A stretch of 64,000 nt of DNA from Antedon mediterranea (GCF_964355755.1 NC_092672.1:15622501-15686500), one strand, 5' to 3'. Counted from the stretch's first letter, positions 1 through 11,989 are shown. A program made the numbers and translations. Notes: generated by a model from the sequence alone, not told the origin.

Positions 1-655
1 AGCTAACAACTTGCCTGTACTTTACATCTATATTTTTACAACGCGACGATGTTTTTCAGCTTTTATATAAGCATAAACTTGTGCTAGGCCGGTATTATTT
101 TCTTACACGCGCGCCGGGTCGATCGCGGTGACTACTTCTTTGCATCCATATCATCCATGCAGCTAAAGTAAAATGACGTCACGTTAAAGCGGGTCGTCAC
201 AGAGTCTCATTCATATTAATGAAGCAAACTTGCTGAGAGTGTTTTCCACCACCACGTAACACATGCGACGCGAGATTTATCGAAACTCCGAGCCATCGAC
301 TGACGATCATGTTTTTGACAATTAAAATCACGGCATATTCAACGACCTGGTTTAAACGATCGTTTAAAAATTAGCGGTCCGGCTCGATCATCATTACATT
401 GTATTTAGTGATTTGAAAAAAACAAAACACCTCTTTTGTCATCGCGATTTGTTTATGAGAATCATCGACGGAAAAGCAAATAAAACAACAAGGGTCATGA
501 ATTGTTAATATTTTAATAGTAATATGTTTTAATAAAATATAGGCCTAACGGGATAATTTTCATAGGCACTATACAGTCCTAGCCTTTGTTTTTATTGTAC
601 TTAATAAATGGGCGCGTAGTACGTAGCACTGACCATGTCACTTCATAAACTCTAT
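1..655. other. No gene seen; AT-rich non-coding DNA
   Basis: There is no long ORF, tRNA-like box pair or recognisable element end here. The stretch has scattered CpG-containing words and an AT-rich second half. It lies beyond the truncated 3' side of the minus-strand LINE. Confidence 0.5.
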
Positions 656-905
656 TGATCGTCGGAGGTACCGCTACTCTACAATACGGGAGTGACGATC
701 ACAAAGAATGCCGACCTGCTTAGTAGGACGCGACCAAGCTCACCACGTGGCTTTTATCAACTTGCTCCTTTTACACTTAACTGTGAATGATCGTTGGTAA
801 CGCTAGAGATTGATAGTACACAAAGGATGTCGACGTACATGCTTGGTGGAATGCGATCAAGCTGACGATGTGCTCCGACGTATTATTTTCACTATGAAAA
901 TGACC
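656..905. repeat. Diverged two-copy tandem repeat, about 131 bp
   Basis: A block starting GATCGTCGG near 657 is followed about 131 bp later by a diverged copy starting GATCGTTGG near 789. Shared landmarks in the same order are a GATCGT start, ACAAAG(A/G)ATG, a GCGA(C/T)CAAGCT core and ACGTGG/ATGTGC. Many substitutions and small indels separate the copies, so the duplication is old. It has no coding content. Confidence 0.5.
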
Positions 906-936
906 GTCGAAACGATACGTGTTTTTAAAATCTATC

Positions 937-3120
937 TCATTTAAAAAAAAAAAAAAAAATCTTTAAAAAATAGAGCTCACAACCAAACTTACAATCACTA
1001 AGCATACTGTTTAAATTGTCAATGTAAACATTATATAACAGAGGAGACATAACACCACCCTGTCTAACCCCATTGGTAACTTTAAAACCTGAAGACATAG
1101 AGTTACCCCATCTAACAAAAAATCGTTGATTCTCATACCAAGATTTTAGAAGTCTAATAGCAATAATGTTTGTTTCTCTCATAATTAATTGCCTGTACAG
1201 TGACCAGTGATTGACTCGGTCGAACGCTTTACTCGCGTCGCGAAAACAAGTAAATACGGGGCTCCCATTCCTATTATAGTAATCCACTATCTGCTTAAAA
1301 ACAAAGATACAAGTATCCGTTGAGTGTTGACTTTTGAAAGCAAACTGGTGATCCCCTGACTTAAGGGTATCTCCACAATAATTGATTAACAATGTTTCAA
1401 ATATCTTAGATACAACAGAAGCAAGAGCTATAGGCCTATAATTGTCCATACTCGTAATGTCACCAGATTTACTCTTAATTATAGGCACCAGTACAACTCG
1501 TGCCATTTCATCAGTGACATGGCCGTGAATACACATAGCATTAAAACATAAACTAAGTAAAGTAATAACATGTTTTGAAGCATACTTCAAATGCTCTGCA
1601 CTAAGCCCGTCAAACCCAGGGGATTTACCACTATTGAGCTTATTTATACTATCAAATATATTACTATCAGTACAAATTTTATTATCAAAAGCAGATACAT
1701 TAATTTCGTTAAGATGTCTTTCAACATAAATTCTATGAGTATCATTGTTAACACAATTGAAAAGCTTCTCATAATGATCAGCCCATGTTTTACATATATT
1801 ATTATCCCCTCTAACATCATTAATAATGTTAGATGAACCAGAAGATGAGTTGTTCATACGCTTTACGTTATTCCAAAAACTGTTAAAATCGTTATTAATA
1901 TAAGAGTTCGCAATCTTATCAGCTCGAAGCTGCTCTTCATTTTGTCTGCAGTTCCGAAGAGCCAATTTAAAACGAGATCTAGCAACTTTCATGGTATCAA
2001 ATAAAGGACCATGTCTAGGTTTCCCATTAAATTTCCACAACAAGAAAGCTTCCCTAGCTATATCATGAGCTTCCGAAACATAGTCGTTCCAACCGGGAAC
2101 AACGTTAAAAGATTTACTTTCATGCGAAACAAATGAATGATTAGCAGCTTGATTGAGACAAGAAATTATATTATTATACAAAGTATCAATATCATCAAAA
2201 TGTTTAGTGTCACCACAATTCACATCATTGCATGAACATACTGAAGGAGGAATAACAACATCATTAAGCAACAATTCAGTACGCTCCTGATAGTTGTAAA
2301 TTTCCTGATGAGTAACCTTCTGCCAATTTATATTGCTTGTATAATTCTTTTGGTTATCTTTTTCATGTTCAATTTCAAAAGAAAAATCATAAACAAAGCA
2401 AAGTGGAAAATGATCCGAACCGATCATGTCATAACGTATGGAAAGCTCTTTTATCCGAGCATTAGCTCCGTTGGTAGACAGGACATGGTCAAGCCAACTC
2501 GTAGCAAAAGCATCACTGATATAAGAAAAGTTATCAGAGTGCTGTCCTAATAAATTTAAATCAGTTAAAATCAAGTCGCACTCGGATGTAAAATTGAACA
2601 ATTCAGCACAAAATCTTTTTTTGTGATCAGCATTAAAATCACCGCATACAATAACATTATCACCATGGAAATCACTAATTATAGATTGAATTGTACCCAG
2701 GTAGTCAACAAATTCAGCGAAGTGCTCATCGCACTCATAAGGAAGATATACATTGATAAAGAGTGTAATATCATTACCACTTCCTAGTTCCAAACCAATA
2801 ATCCTATTGTCGTTGTAATTAACTGTTTTGATGTAGTCGTGCAAACATTTTCTATAAAATATGGCAATGCCTCCATAGGGGCGTCCTTCATGTAAGCCAT
2901 CGGAACTCTTAACAGACGATACCCCAAAACAATCAAACTCTTCATGTAATGATTTTAATATAGGTAACTCGTCATCAAGCAGCCAATGCTCCTGAATGGC
3001 AATAATATCATTACTCATGCAAAGATCATAAATTTCTTTTTTGCGAGATTTAAATGACCTACAGTTAAAAGAAACACATTTCAGTTTACTACAATTAATT
3101 TTAGATTCACTATTCATCAT
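937..3120 (-). pseudogene. Non-LTR retrotransposon ORF2 (endonuclease-reverse transcriptase), 3'-truncated
   Basis: This is a 727-codon open frame. The N-terminal half is an exonuclease-endonuclease-phosphatase-type endonuclease: Asn in SFNC (~19), Glu in IQEHW (~44), GDFNAD (~160-165) and GSDHFPL (~234-240). The RT domain follows, with SPGFDG, YRPIALAS, an FRDASKAFD block and RQGGVMSPLLYN. In the family this protein nicks target DNA and copies the element RNA at the nick. The frame ends before the YxDD motif and runs into T-rich codons beside an A-run at about 943-959 (plus strand), so the catalytic Asp pair, thumb and 3' UTR are missing. The start ATG overlaps the ORF1 stop inside ATGATGAATAG. 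No internal stop was seen, so the truncation may be fairly recent. A CR1/Jockey-like LINE is likely; the clade is not proven. Confidence 0.9.
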
Positions 3121-4272
3121 GATGTATTGTTTGCCTTATCGGTTCATAATACCATCTGATTATAGCAGATTGAGGCCAGAGCTCCGCTTCATTAATATAG
3201 TTCTTATGTGCAAAATCGCATTCAACCATAAACGAAGTATAGTCAGAACGCTTACTAGGCAACACTTCCACAGTAACGTCAATTTTCTTTACTCTTTTTA
3301 GATACGATTTTATATCGTCCGCTTTAGTATCAGGACTCAGATTTCCTACATACATCTTGTAAGGTGGGGGATCCCTACCTTTTAAAGCAATATCAACACC
3401 GGTTCCACGCTTGAAATTACCCCGTTTGCGTTTTCGTCTTGGGTACTGAAAGCTGTCATCACAATCCATCCAATCACGAGCGTCCGGATCACTGGAAGGC
3501 GGAGCTTGCCATGTTTGTTTACTTCTGGACGGGTAATTCCCCTCTTCAATACTGGTACGGTAGCTGATTTCACAACCTGTGTTACCGAAGCGTTGTTGCT
3601 GTTACTATTAGCAACTGGGCCGGTATTGGTTGCTACTACGTTAGAAAACAGTTTGTTACTTACAGTGTTTGTATTAGGTTGCAAATCACGATCAGCTAAC
3701 TTTTTGTGGGCCATAACATCCCTCACTTGTTGAGCAAGTTTACATCGCTGGTTAGTAGCGTAGGCTATTTTGGCCTTAACACAATGGAATTCTGTCGTTA
3801 ACCTTTGTAGTTCTCTGAAAATTAATGGGGCATCAATAGCATCCACAGGCACAACCGGTATTTTATTAAGGTTTGCTGCAGCAAAAATAGGCAATTTAGA
3901 CAGGTCACATTGGATGAGCTTTGCGTCGAGGTTTATGAATCGCATTTTCAGGATCACCTACACAGACGCATAACATCTCCTTGGCCTTCTTTATGTCATC
4001 ATTTGGAAAATTGGCCATACAAATAGCATGTAACCGATAAAATGTCATACTACCTATGTTATTGACTATAAAGCACAGAAGTTCATTAATCAATACATCA
4101 TTTGGACCTTTTCCAGTAGAAGCATGATGATCAAATTGGGTGTCATCATCTTCATCAGCACCACCATGATTAGCATTCGAGTTATCATGATCGCCATGTA
4201 ATTGACTTCGTTGTAGAATGTCTTCGGTTCCAGCAAGCCCCCTTTCAGCTTTGATTGGCTTACGATGACATC
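3110..4272 (-). pseudogene. ORF1 of the same LINE, broken by frameshifts (RRM-like part at C terminus)
   Basis: Three overlapping minus-strand frames read as one protein interrupted by frameshifts: about 4272-3905, 3957-3382 and 3469-3110. The first has an Asp/Glu/His-rich leader and a helical block (NELLCFIVNNIG). The second contains KLPIFAAANLNKIPVVPVDA and a predicted helix (FRELQRLTTEFHCVKAKIAY). The third contains YKMYVGNLSPDTKADDI, which resembles an RRM RNP2 strand, next to a basic RRKRKRGNFKRG patch. LINE ORF1 proteins are RNA chaperones that coat element RNA; applying that here is inference. No in-frame ATG was found at the upstream end before a stop near 4275, so the 5' end may be lost. 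The ORF1 stop sits inside the ORF2 start. Confidence 0.75.
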
Positions 4273-4383
4273 ATATCACAAAATGGTGGTTTTGTAGTTG
4301 AGCCTCATGGAATATTCACAATTTTGTTTCAACATTTTTTATGGTATGTGTGAATATCAGTAAATAATAAATAACTAGAGGGT

Positions 4384-4892
4384 ACTCAGAGAGTACAAAC
4401 CTCCGCCTACTGTAAAATTCCCCTACATAAAATGCCCCTGAATATTTTTTTTTGTGGATGACAGTATGGTGTAATGGTTATGTATCCAGCCTCTCCACAG
4501 TTGAGATCGCTGGTTCAAGTCCCACTAAGGGTTTTTTTTAAATTATTTTTTTATTTATTTATTTATTTTTTTGTGGACCTTGATCTTTGACCCTGACCCT
4601 TCAAAATTTAACCACAATTATATGATGTGTCATTGATCATTGTGGCTAAGTTGAGAATTGGTTAAAAACTGTGGTCTCTAGGCAGTAAAATAGTTTTTTG
4701 TTAGTTGTGACCTTGACCTATGACCTTTCCTCTCAAATTCGAACTCGTCCGAGCTTTTTGGGCATAGATCATTGTGGCCAAATTTGGCCGGATTCGGATG
4801 AAAACTGTGGCCTCCAGGCTGTTCACAGACACACACCAACATACAGGGGTGAAAACATAACCTCCTTGGCGGAGGTAATAAGAGTGCTTTTT
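4384..4892 (+). mobile_element. Short non-autonomous element with ACCTCCGCC inverted ends
   Basis: The left end reads GTACAAACCTCCGCC and the right end GGCGGAGGTAATAAGAGTGC; reversed, they share an ACTC-spacer-ACCTCCGCC end. Inside are a tRNA-like segment, a (TTTA) run near 4546-4568 and TGACCTTGACC-type words. There is no coding capacity. Related left ends recur at 15600-15672 (plus) and 29228-29300 (minus), so this is a dispersed family. The inverted ends suggest a MITE-like transposon; the tRNA-like core would otherwise suggest a SINE. Confidence 0.6.
4463..4533 (+). repeat. tRNA-like pol III promoter segment
   Basis: An A-box-like GGTGTAATGGTTA is followed at tRNA-like spacing by GGTTCAAGTCC, an exact B-box match. 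A cloverleaf is not evident and a T-run follows, so this is read as a tRNA-derived segment inside the element rather than a working tRNA. A similar TGGTGTAATGGTAA occurs behind the 5S-like unit near 17050. Confidence 0.55.
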
Positions 4893-4997
4893 GAGATGTA
4901 TTTTTGCGTGATGAGTATTTATTTCACTGTGTACTTGTTGGCTGCTGCTGATTACTGTAATTGACATTGATTGGCGTTGTGTCTCCACTTACCTACG

Positions 4998-5530
4998 TCC
5001 TTACTTTGCTTTCGTGCCTCTGCTTGACGACAATGTTGTACAGTTTCTGCCAGAGTGATACTCGCCCTTGCTTGCAAACGATCTGAAAGTGCATCATCTT
5101 GCACTCAAACAATAATTCTATCTTGAATCAACTTCTCCATAATTACATTCTTTCGCAAGCCTATACAAATCTTGTATGAAGACATCTACTAATTCACCAG
5201 GTTTCTGATAATGTTAAATTTAGCCCATTCAACAATAGTGTTTCTGCGCACAGCATAGTAACCATTTAAAGCTTCTTTCACCTCATCATAGGTTGCTGTA
5301 TATTCGTCAATTGTTAGTGTTGTGAGAATATCATCTGCACATTCACCCATAGCATATAGTAGAGTGCTCATCTGCTCTCGCTCAGCCTTGTTGACGTGAT
5401 TCGACGTGATTCGACGCGTATCGGTAGCACTCAAATCGTCAGATCCATTTCGCCCATAGTTCAGCCTGCCTAGGCCCAGTCAACCCATGAAAACTCTCTG
5501 GAAGATGTAGGTTTTGACTCCGAGGTTGCT
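4998..5530 (-). pseudogene. Ty3/gypsy-type Gag remnant
   Basis: Minus-strand frames give, in Gag order, SFHGLTGPRQAELWAKW (near 5500-5450), an 81-codon open piece with TLLYAMGECADDILTTL and VRRNTIVEWAKFN (5434-5189), then ELVDVFIQDLYRLAKECNYG and ALSDRLQARASITLAETV (down to ~5000). This matches the usual capsid region of invertebrate gypsy Gag polyproteins (LLY-MG-AD-IL followed by R-N-I-ERAKFN). The frame is broken by at least one stop after WAKW, a frameshift near 5190 and a TGA in RIIV-stop. No protease or RT follows downstream on this strand. An integrase scrap lies 150 bp away in the opposite orientation. Confidence 0.75.
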
Positions 5531-5671
5531 CTGCAGGTTCTACCATAATTGTGGGTACTCACGCTGCCACCATATAGAATCAGGTTATAATAATGAGGCA
5601 ATTATATGCGATGTAATAATAACAGTAACATTTACTAAACTCAATACTCACGATAACCTCAGTATACCTGA

Positions 5672-6000
5672 TCGCAAAGATGGATCGAGATTAAGAGACT
5701 TGGTGAGCAGACATCAGATGGAGTTATCATTTCACTGAAAGAACTTTTCGCACAACATGGGATTCCGAACATAGTCATTTCAGACAATGGACCTTAATGT
5801 AGTGCTGAAGCAAAAGTTTGCAGCCACCTACAACAAGCTCCCATCTACACCCACCAGCAACTGAAGGAGCAGAAAGAGCAGTTCGCACTGTGAAAGGACT
5901 TCCCAGAAAAAATGAAGACCCATATTTGGCTCTCTTGTCTATAGGTCTATTCCTCTGCAAAAGGGCCTATCTCCAAGTGAACTCTTGATGGGAGTATTGT
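5672..6000 (+). pseudogene. Retroviral-type integrase core remnant (gypsy class)
   Basis: Plus-strand translation gives IKRLGEQTSDGVIISLKELF then FAQHGIPNIVISDNGP, ending at a TAA (5794-5796) where the family usually has Gln. Shifted frames beyond it give GLPRKNEDPYLALLS and ELLMG-like pieces. The DNGPQ block carries the second catalytic Asp of the DDE triad. Integrase inserts the cDNA of LTR elements into host DNA. Stops and frameshifts make this piece inactive. It points away from the Gag relic, so the original element was rearranged or two elements are involved. No LTR was recognised. Confidence 0.75.
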
Positions 6001-7235
6001 ACTGTATATCATAGTAGGCACAAATCATCACTATGCTTCAGGTCATAGGATAGGACATAAATTTCTGTGCACATGGTATAAATGTATGTGCATGTTGTGT
6101 TTATTTGTTTGTTTATATTTTATACTCTAGTTTATCTTATAATTAATTCATATTAAGCACCTTTATTAATTCAAGAAAATAAAAATTTGTAATCTTTTTG
6201 TGATTATAAATGAGTATTTTTTAACTTGCTTATGAAAAAAGCCCACATCTTAAGAAGATTACATTCTAAAATAAAAATGTATACATTTTGTAATTTTTTA
6301 AGATTACAAGATTATAAATATTTTTTTTAGTTTCATGATATGATTTTATATTTATAAACGTTATCTTACATTATTATAAGTCTCTTTCTGTATATGCAAT
6401 AGAGAAATAACCAATAAAACAGCTTAAGGCACTACAATTCTTAAGTGAACAAGTAATAGGATTAATTTCCATGAAAGACTATCCATGCATAAAGGAATTT
6501 CATGAATATGTGAAATATATATAGTCTGCTATAGACTTCTTTAAATCCTAAATATGATATCATCAAATTTGTTATTGAAATTCAATAAAATCCATAAAAG
6601 CATTATCTAATGTAAGTTAAAAAAATGTAACAAATAATTGATATAAATCATAATTTTTTTATTATTTTTGTCAGAAAACATTTTAAAAATTGTGTAATGT
6701 AAATATAGACTAAAATGCTCTATTTAATTATAAAGCATCACAAAATTTATTCATGGTTTTCCTCTTGATGAAATATTTTATACAGCCCTTTACCAATGTA
6801 CTGTATATACTACACTATAAACAATTTTATATTCATTTTTACTTGTTTTTTATTACAATTTTGAGTATCCTAAATTCAAGAAAATAATTTAAAAAAGAGT
6901 AATATGTATAATACTTATGATGAATGAATAAAAGTGGTAGTTGTAGGTATCATTAGCTTTCATCGTACAGCCACCATTAAAAGAGTCTACCTTTGTAGTT
7001 GATATTGTTATTTGCAGAGACACAATGCATGTTGGCGTTTTTATTTAGAAATTGTAGGAGCAGTAGCTGTACATACACCTATCTATAAAACTATAGCGGG
7101 CATGCCTCTCTTCTTAATTGGAGGCCATGCTAAACTTGCGTGTTTGAAAATGGATTTTTTGACTCGGATTGAATAACTTGTTTAGATTTCGTAATATTTT
7201 CTATTATTAAAAAAATGTCATGTTTAGCGTCAGTA
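6001..7235. other. No gene seen; very AT-rich
   Basis: Long A/T runs, no coherent ORF, no tRNA boxes and no clear element ends. Confidence 0.5.
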
Positions 7236-7237
7236 GT

Positions 7238-7370
7238 GTACAGGGGTGGATCTAGCATGTTGAAATAGGGGGAGAGCGTACCTTGCAAGTGAAGTGAGCA
7301 AACCTTGGTTGGGGCCCACGGCAAGTGTCGGGAAAGGGCCCTGGAAATTTTAAATCTATTTTAAAGGGTA
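7238..7370 (+). repeat. Possible DNA-transposon end
   Basis: CAGGGGTGGATCTAGCATG followed by a G-rich patch resembles the CAG-GG(C/T)GGATC ends of many DNA transposons. A similar CAGTGGCAGATCTAGG lies at about 26531. The matching opposite end was not found, so this is tentative. Confidence 0.25.
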
Positions 7371-7484
7371 AAAAATCTAATAAAGCTGAGCTTTACAAAG
7401 CAATATTGTTTAATTCTGCCAGAATATGCGATTGAAAATGTAACGTAAACATACAATTTCAAATTCTTTAAATGAACATATATA

Positions 7485-7630
7485 CATCGATAATAAAACA
7501 ATCGAACAAGTTGTAGAAACACAATTTCTTGGTGTAACCATAGATGCCTCTTTGACTTGGAAACTACACATTAATAAGATCAGTAACCTAGTTTCCAGAA
7601 ATGCAATCTTACCAAATTTATTTTCAGTAC
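7485..7630 (+). pseudogene. LINE reverse-transcriptase C-terminal scrap
   Basis: The translation includes NIYIDNKTIEQVVETQFLGV then TIDASLTWKLHINKISNLVS. This is the stretch just after the RT palm of CR1/L2/Jockey-type LINEs (the usual FLGV-ID-LTW-HI pattern). About 45 codons remain, with flanks that show no further homology. It is dead on arrival or heavily eroded. Confidence 0.7.
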
Positions 7631-8057
7631 AGGTTCAAATCTCACACACCGAATATAATAATTAGCCTACACGCATATACTTTAACAACAACTTTGTGTG
7701 TTCAGTTACCATCCACCTATATCCCTCTTATGTCATTTCACATCCTTATTACCACATCAGAACATTAATGACATTTCACAACAACAGTCCCACATAGAAT
7801 ACCCACGTTACCTTATAACTTGCCCTACCACAATATACTATAATTTACTATATTATATATAGATTACCATGGAAGCGATGATTTTGGCATACCTAATTTA
7901 TGGACCAACATGAAACATCACAAAATAAACATGCATTACTCATCAGTCATATGCATAGGTGTCACCCGGGCTTCAATTTCCAGAGGCGTTGGTCATGTTT
8001 TCGAGAACCATTCGGGTACACCCACTAGATAGAGAGTGCGCGAGCGAAGCAAGCGAA

Positions 8058-8480
8058 CCCTCTAGTAATATATAAGCGGTTTTAGCAGCTTATAGCAACA
8101 CATTACAGCATGTCAGAATATATTAGCAGTTTCAGCAGCTTAAGCAACACATTATAGCATGTCAGAATATATTAGCAGTTTCAGCAGCTTAAAGCAACAC
8201 ATTACAGCATGTCAGAATATATTAGCAGCTTCAGCACTTTAAGCACCACTTTACAGCATGTCAGAATAAATTAGCAGTTTTAGCACCTTAAGCAACACAT
8301 TATAGCATGTCAGAATATATTAGCAGTTTCAGCTGCTTAAGCAACACTTTACAGCATGTTAGAATATATTTGCAGTTTCAGCAGCTTAAGCTAAACTTTA
8401 CAGCATGTCATAATATATTTAGCAGTATCAGCACATATTATACGCTGCAAGAGCATAAGCTGCAAGAGCTTAAGCAACAC
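8058..8480 (+). repeat. 49-bp tandem repeat, about 8 units
   Basis: AGCATGTCAG recurs at 8107, 8156, 8206, 8255, 8304, 8353 and 8402, a period of 49-50 bp. Each unit contains TATTAGCAGTTTCAGCAGC and AGCAACACATTA. Units differ by substitutions and fade into AGCA-rich sequence to 8660. Related AGCA/GCTAT-rich sequence occurs near 11560-11760. A 60-codon frame at 8307-8489 is a by-product of the repeat. Confidence 0.85.
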
Positions 8481-8689
8481 ATAAATTAGCTACAGATATA
8501 AATGGTATATTTTGCTTTTTTATGCTTAACAACAGTTAAGAGCATGTCAATATAATAGCATTAGCAGAGAAAAAAAGTACTATAGCAGATGCTAAAAATA
8601 GTAATAGCAATTACTAAGCAAAAATTAAAAAGCAAAATTAGCAATAGCAAAGAAAAACATAACTTAAAGACACTAGACCTACGTTTTTT

Positions 8690-9095
8690 CGACCTATTAT
8701 TTGAGGTCACACTATACATTTTATGTTAAAATAAATACTATATGAACCTATTCTGATAATTTTTTAAATCTTAAAACGGTTAAAATGTGAAAAATAAGGT
8801 GATTCTAATAATTATAGTGGCCTGCTATAAATCCCAACATGCATTGTGCGTGGATTGATATTTTCCTATTGTGATGCACCCAGAGAGAACCATAACTTTT
8901 CAGCGAAAATACCCGGTCTTCAACTATTTGTGTTATTAACAGATTTTGCGAAAAGATGAAAGACAATTAATTTAGCAATGAGACAACATCAGGCTAGGCC
9001 TACAGCTAGCATACGCTATTTACCAGCTAGGACTACAAATTGAGTCTAGCTAAACTAGGCCTAAGACCGTCGATAGGACATTCGCGAGCCACTTA
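8690..9095 (+). repeat. Dispersed non-coding repeat, copy 1 of 3
   Basis: Shares ordered blocks with 30385-30580 and 33430-33880: an ATACTATATG word, TTAAACGGT-like and GCTATAAATCCCAACAT words, GATATTTTCGTTTT-like sequence, then AGACAACATCAGGCTAG and a TTTACCAGCTAG word. There is no ORF or RNA promoter. The class is unknown. Confidence 0.6.
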
Positions 9096-10615
9096 AGAAC
9101 AGTTGTCTATAAATATCGACCATTAGGTGGCCAAGTCAAAAAAATAGATTTCCTTTAAAATTTGCACAATGAAAGACTTTTGGTGGAAACATCACAGATA
9201 AAATTATTTTTGATATCTGTATCTTGTTGCCATAGTAATGGCCATTTTAAAAATTACAGCATTTTCTTGTAATTTTATTATTTCACTGTAAGTTCAATAA
9301 CTCTTACACGGATTGTTGAAATTTTTTTACAAGAAGATGAAAGACAAACTGAAAACAAACAATTGTTGGTCAGGCATAAGAATGGACCGTACCATTTATT
9401 TTCAATAGGGGTGTTTTTACTTGTGGTAAAAAATCTAATTTTGGCCAAAGTTTGGAGCTTCACAACGTCTATGGTAAAAGTTGAATTGCGTTGTTCTTGA
9501 TTGTATATATTCTATGGACCTTGTGTGAATGGATAAAAGGCAAAACATTTTGGGTGAATAGAATTTTGTTATACTGATGTTGTCACAAAATTTTGTATTT
9601 TTTCTGTATTCACCCTAATATTTTACTTAACTATTATAAAAGTAACCCTCACCAACTCAATATGCAGAACAATTTATGCTTAAATCTTGCATTCGGCGCT
9701 TCTATTGGCTAAGCGAATCCGTTAATATGATTGGCTAATAATGCGACATGCGGTCATGCAGGATGGCAATGAAACGGTTTGAGCATGTGCTTGCTTGGTA
9801 AACAAACCTTCGATCGATCTTTTCTTCTGTAAGCCAATTCGTATTAATCTCTCAGCTATTGTTAATCTATTGTTACTTTTATTGCTAAAATAATCCTTTC
9901 TTTTGTACTGTGTTTATATAGTCCACTTCCCTATGTATTTTCGTGTGCAAATCATGGGGAAAGTGTAAACATTGCGTTTTATGAATATTTGAAGCATGCT
10001 GGTTATAAAAACCCATGTTGTCAAATTTCTAAAATTCATCTTGGACCTCTGACCTTAACGCTTAGATTAAGTGAAATAATTTTAGTGTCAAATTATTTGA
10101 AAGATGCATATTAATATTCATTCTAATAGAAAAGTTTGTCCAAAAATGGCTGGAGGTATGATTTTTTGGCATTTTTGACTTTTGACCTACATATGATATA
10201 ACTCCGTAACTAACAGTTGGACAAACTTGAAATAGGGCTCAAATTAATCTGAAGGTATAAGTTTCTATTCAGTCTAATGAGAACTTTTTCAAGAAAATTA
10301 CTTAAAATCTTGTTATTGACCTTTGACCTGTACTGGTAGTACACATACCTATAATCTCAAAACCTATTGGCCGTAAAAGATTTTTTTTGTAAAATTTTTC
10401 GAAAAATTTACATTTATATGTTGTATAATAACAACATTTTATACAAATGTAAAAAATTCTATTTATGAAAACTAACTTTGTAATTTATTAACAACACTAA
10501 CGTTTGTTATAGTATTATATTGTGTTGTATTTGCCGATTTTAAGCACTTCACTTGAAATTATCAGAATTTTTTTTTTTTTTTTTTTTTTTTTTATAAAGA
10601 CAAAATAAAAACATT
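9096..10615. other. No gene seen; poly(T) run near its end
   Basis: AT-rich sequence with no convincing ORF. Several TGACCTTTGACC-like words occur at about 10040-10330. A near-pure T run spans about 10568-10593, directly before the TIR element. Confidence 0.5.
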
Positions 10616-11110
10616 AGGGAGGTTTCGCAACCTTACGAATACGATAACGAAAACGGATACATCATACATTTGTGAAACTTTTGAGCTGATCCCCATTTCA
10701 TATTCGTAAAGCGTATTCGTGTTGACGAATATCACCAGTCATATTCGTAACTACAAAACGAGTATAGTTTTTGATCTATTTTGCACATTTTGCATTTGAA
10801 TCAGGAATGATTCATGATTATAATATAATACTAGATTTATTGAAAGTAATTTACTAAAGTAATTTACTAAAATGCCAAGTCAATTTTGATAAATAGCAGT
10901 TTTTAAAGTCCTCACTCGCTTTGATGTTACGCTAGGCCTAGGCAGCCAAGCACCACGTACCTGCGCTTCCCTCAAATTTACCACAGTCATATTTTGAACG
11001 CGCCTCAATATTTCGTTGCCATGCGAAACAGATTTTTTTATGGCTTACGAAAAGGAATACGTGTGCGTGACGTATCCGTTTTTGTTATCGTAAGATTGCG
11101 AAACCTCTCT
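10616..11110 (+). mobile_element. TIR element, family A copy 1 (MITE-like, 495 bp)
   Basis: The left end AGGGAGGTTTCGCAACCTTA is mirrored by the right end TAAGATTGCGAAACCTCTCT. The internal sequence (GATCCCCATTTCATATTCG, CGTATTCGTGTTGACGAAT) recurs in the copy at 36038-36531. ATT flanks both sides, a possible 3-bp target duplication (copy 2 has AAT on both sides). The 111-codon frame at 10994-11329 is only partly inside and has no protein-like features. No transposase is present. Confidence 0.8.
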
Positions 11111-11984
11111 ATTCTTCAGCTAAAGGCATACAGATACACTGGCCGCAAGTACACCATTCTTCGACGGCTTGTTTTGCTCAAGAATGTTGTTCTTCTTCTC
11201 TTCTTTTTTCCTCATCAGCACGACGCAAAACTAACTCTCTTTCTGTATATTCTGGTTCCAAATTTTCTGCATTATAAAAACTCAAAGCCATATTCCGAAA
11301 ATATTAGGTATGTTAGGCTATTTAATTGATTTTATTTTGGTTATCCCGCACTTCCGTATTGAAATACTGTACTAAAGAGAATGGACGCTTGGATTTGCTT
11401 GAATGCGTCCACCTAAGTCACATAATCGCTCTTAACCTGTCAAAATGGCGCTGTTCAATTTTTCGTTGTCGTTTAAAAGTCTATTTTATATGTTTTTATT
11501 ACATTTATCTATAAGCACAGTGGCACATTTAGCCCAGGGTGATCCTTTCCTTTAAGCAGTGAATAAAACAGCATTAACAGTGCTAAAAAAGCACATAATA
11601 GCTGTGTTGAAGCTTCAGCAAAACATAAGCTATGCAAAAAAGGGGAAACAGGTTATATAAGAGTTCATTATTATGCTTAAATGTGCAAAATTAGCTAATC
11701 GGATATAAATGCTATATTCTGCTTTATATTTATGCTTTTTTATGAGCATTTGATTAAAAAATGAAATTCGTCTTCAATTTTCTTTGTATTGCAAAAGGTA
11801 CATAGTCTATCAGAGGGCAAAGTATGGGAAGTGCACTTGTTCTCAGTTTAGCAAAATTTGAGACCACGTATGGTTCTCAATAATAATAATTGTTGAAGGT
11901 CATATTTTAATGTATGTGCATGTGGCGTTTGCGCAGATAACCCGAACTCGTCAAAGTCACTACTCAAAACTCACCTTTTCTAAT
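11111..11984. other. No gene seen
   Basis: AT-rich, with AGCA/GCTAT-rich sequence near 11560-11760 resembling the 49-bp repeat. Small open frames look like chance ORFs. Confidence 0.45.
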
Positions 11985-11989
11985 TTTTT

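Noticed and set aside
937-960. Poly(A) tail of the minus-strand LINE
   Set aside because: In the element's own orientation the run is poly(T) and falls inside the truncated RT, so it cannot be that LINE's tail.
8058-8480. CRISPR-like array (49-bp period)
   Set aside because: The whole 49-bp unit is repeated with no unique spacers, and the window is eukaryotic; it is an ordinary tandem repeat.
10994-11329. 111-codon plus-strand ORF
   Set aside because: It straddles the right end of a TIR element, and its residue pattern shows no domain; likely chance.
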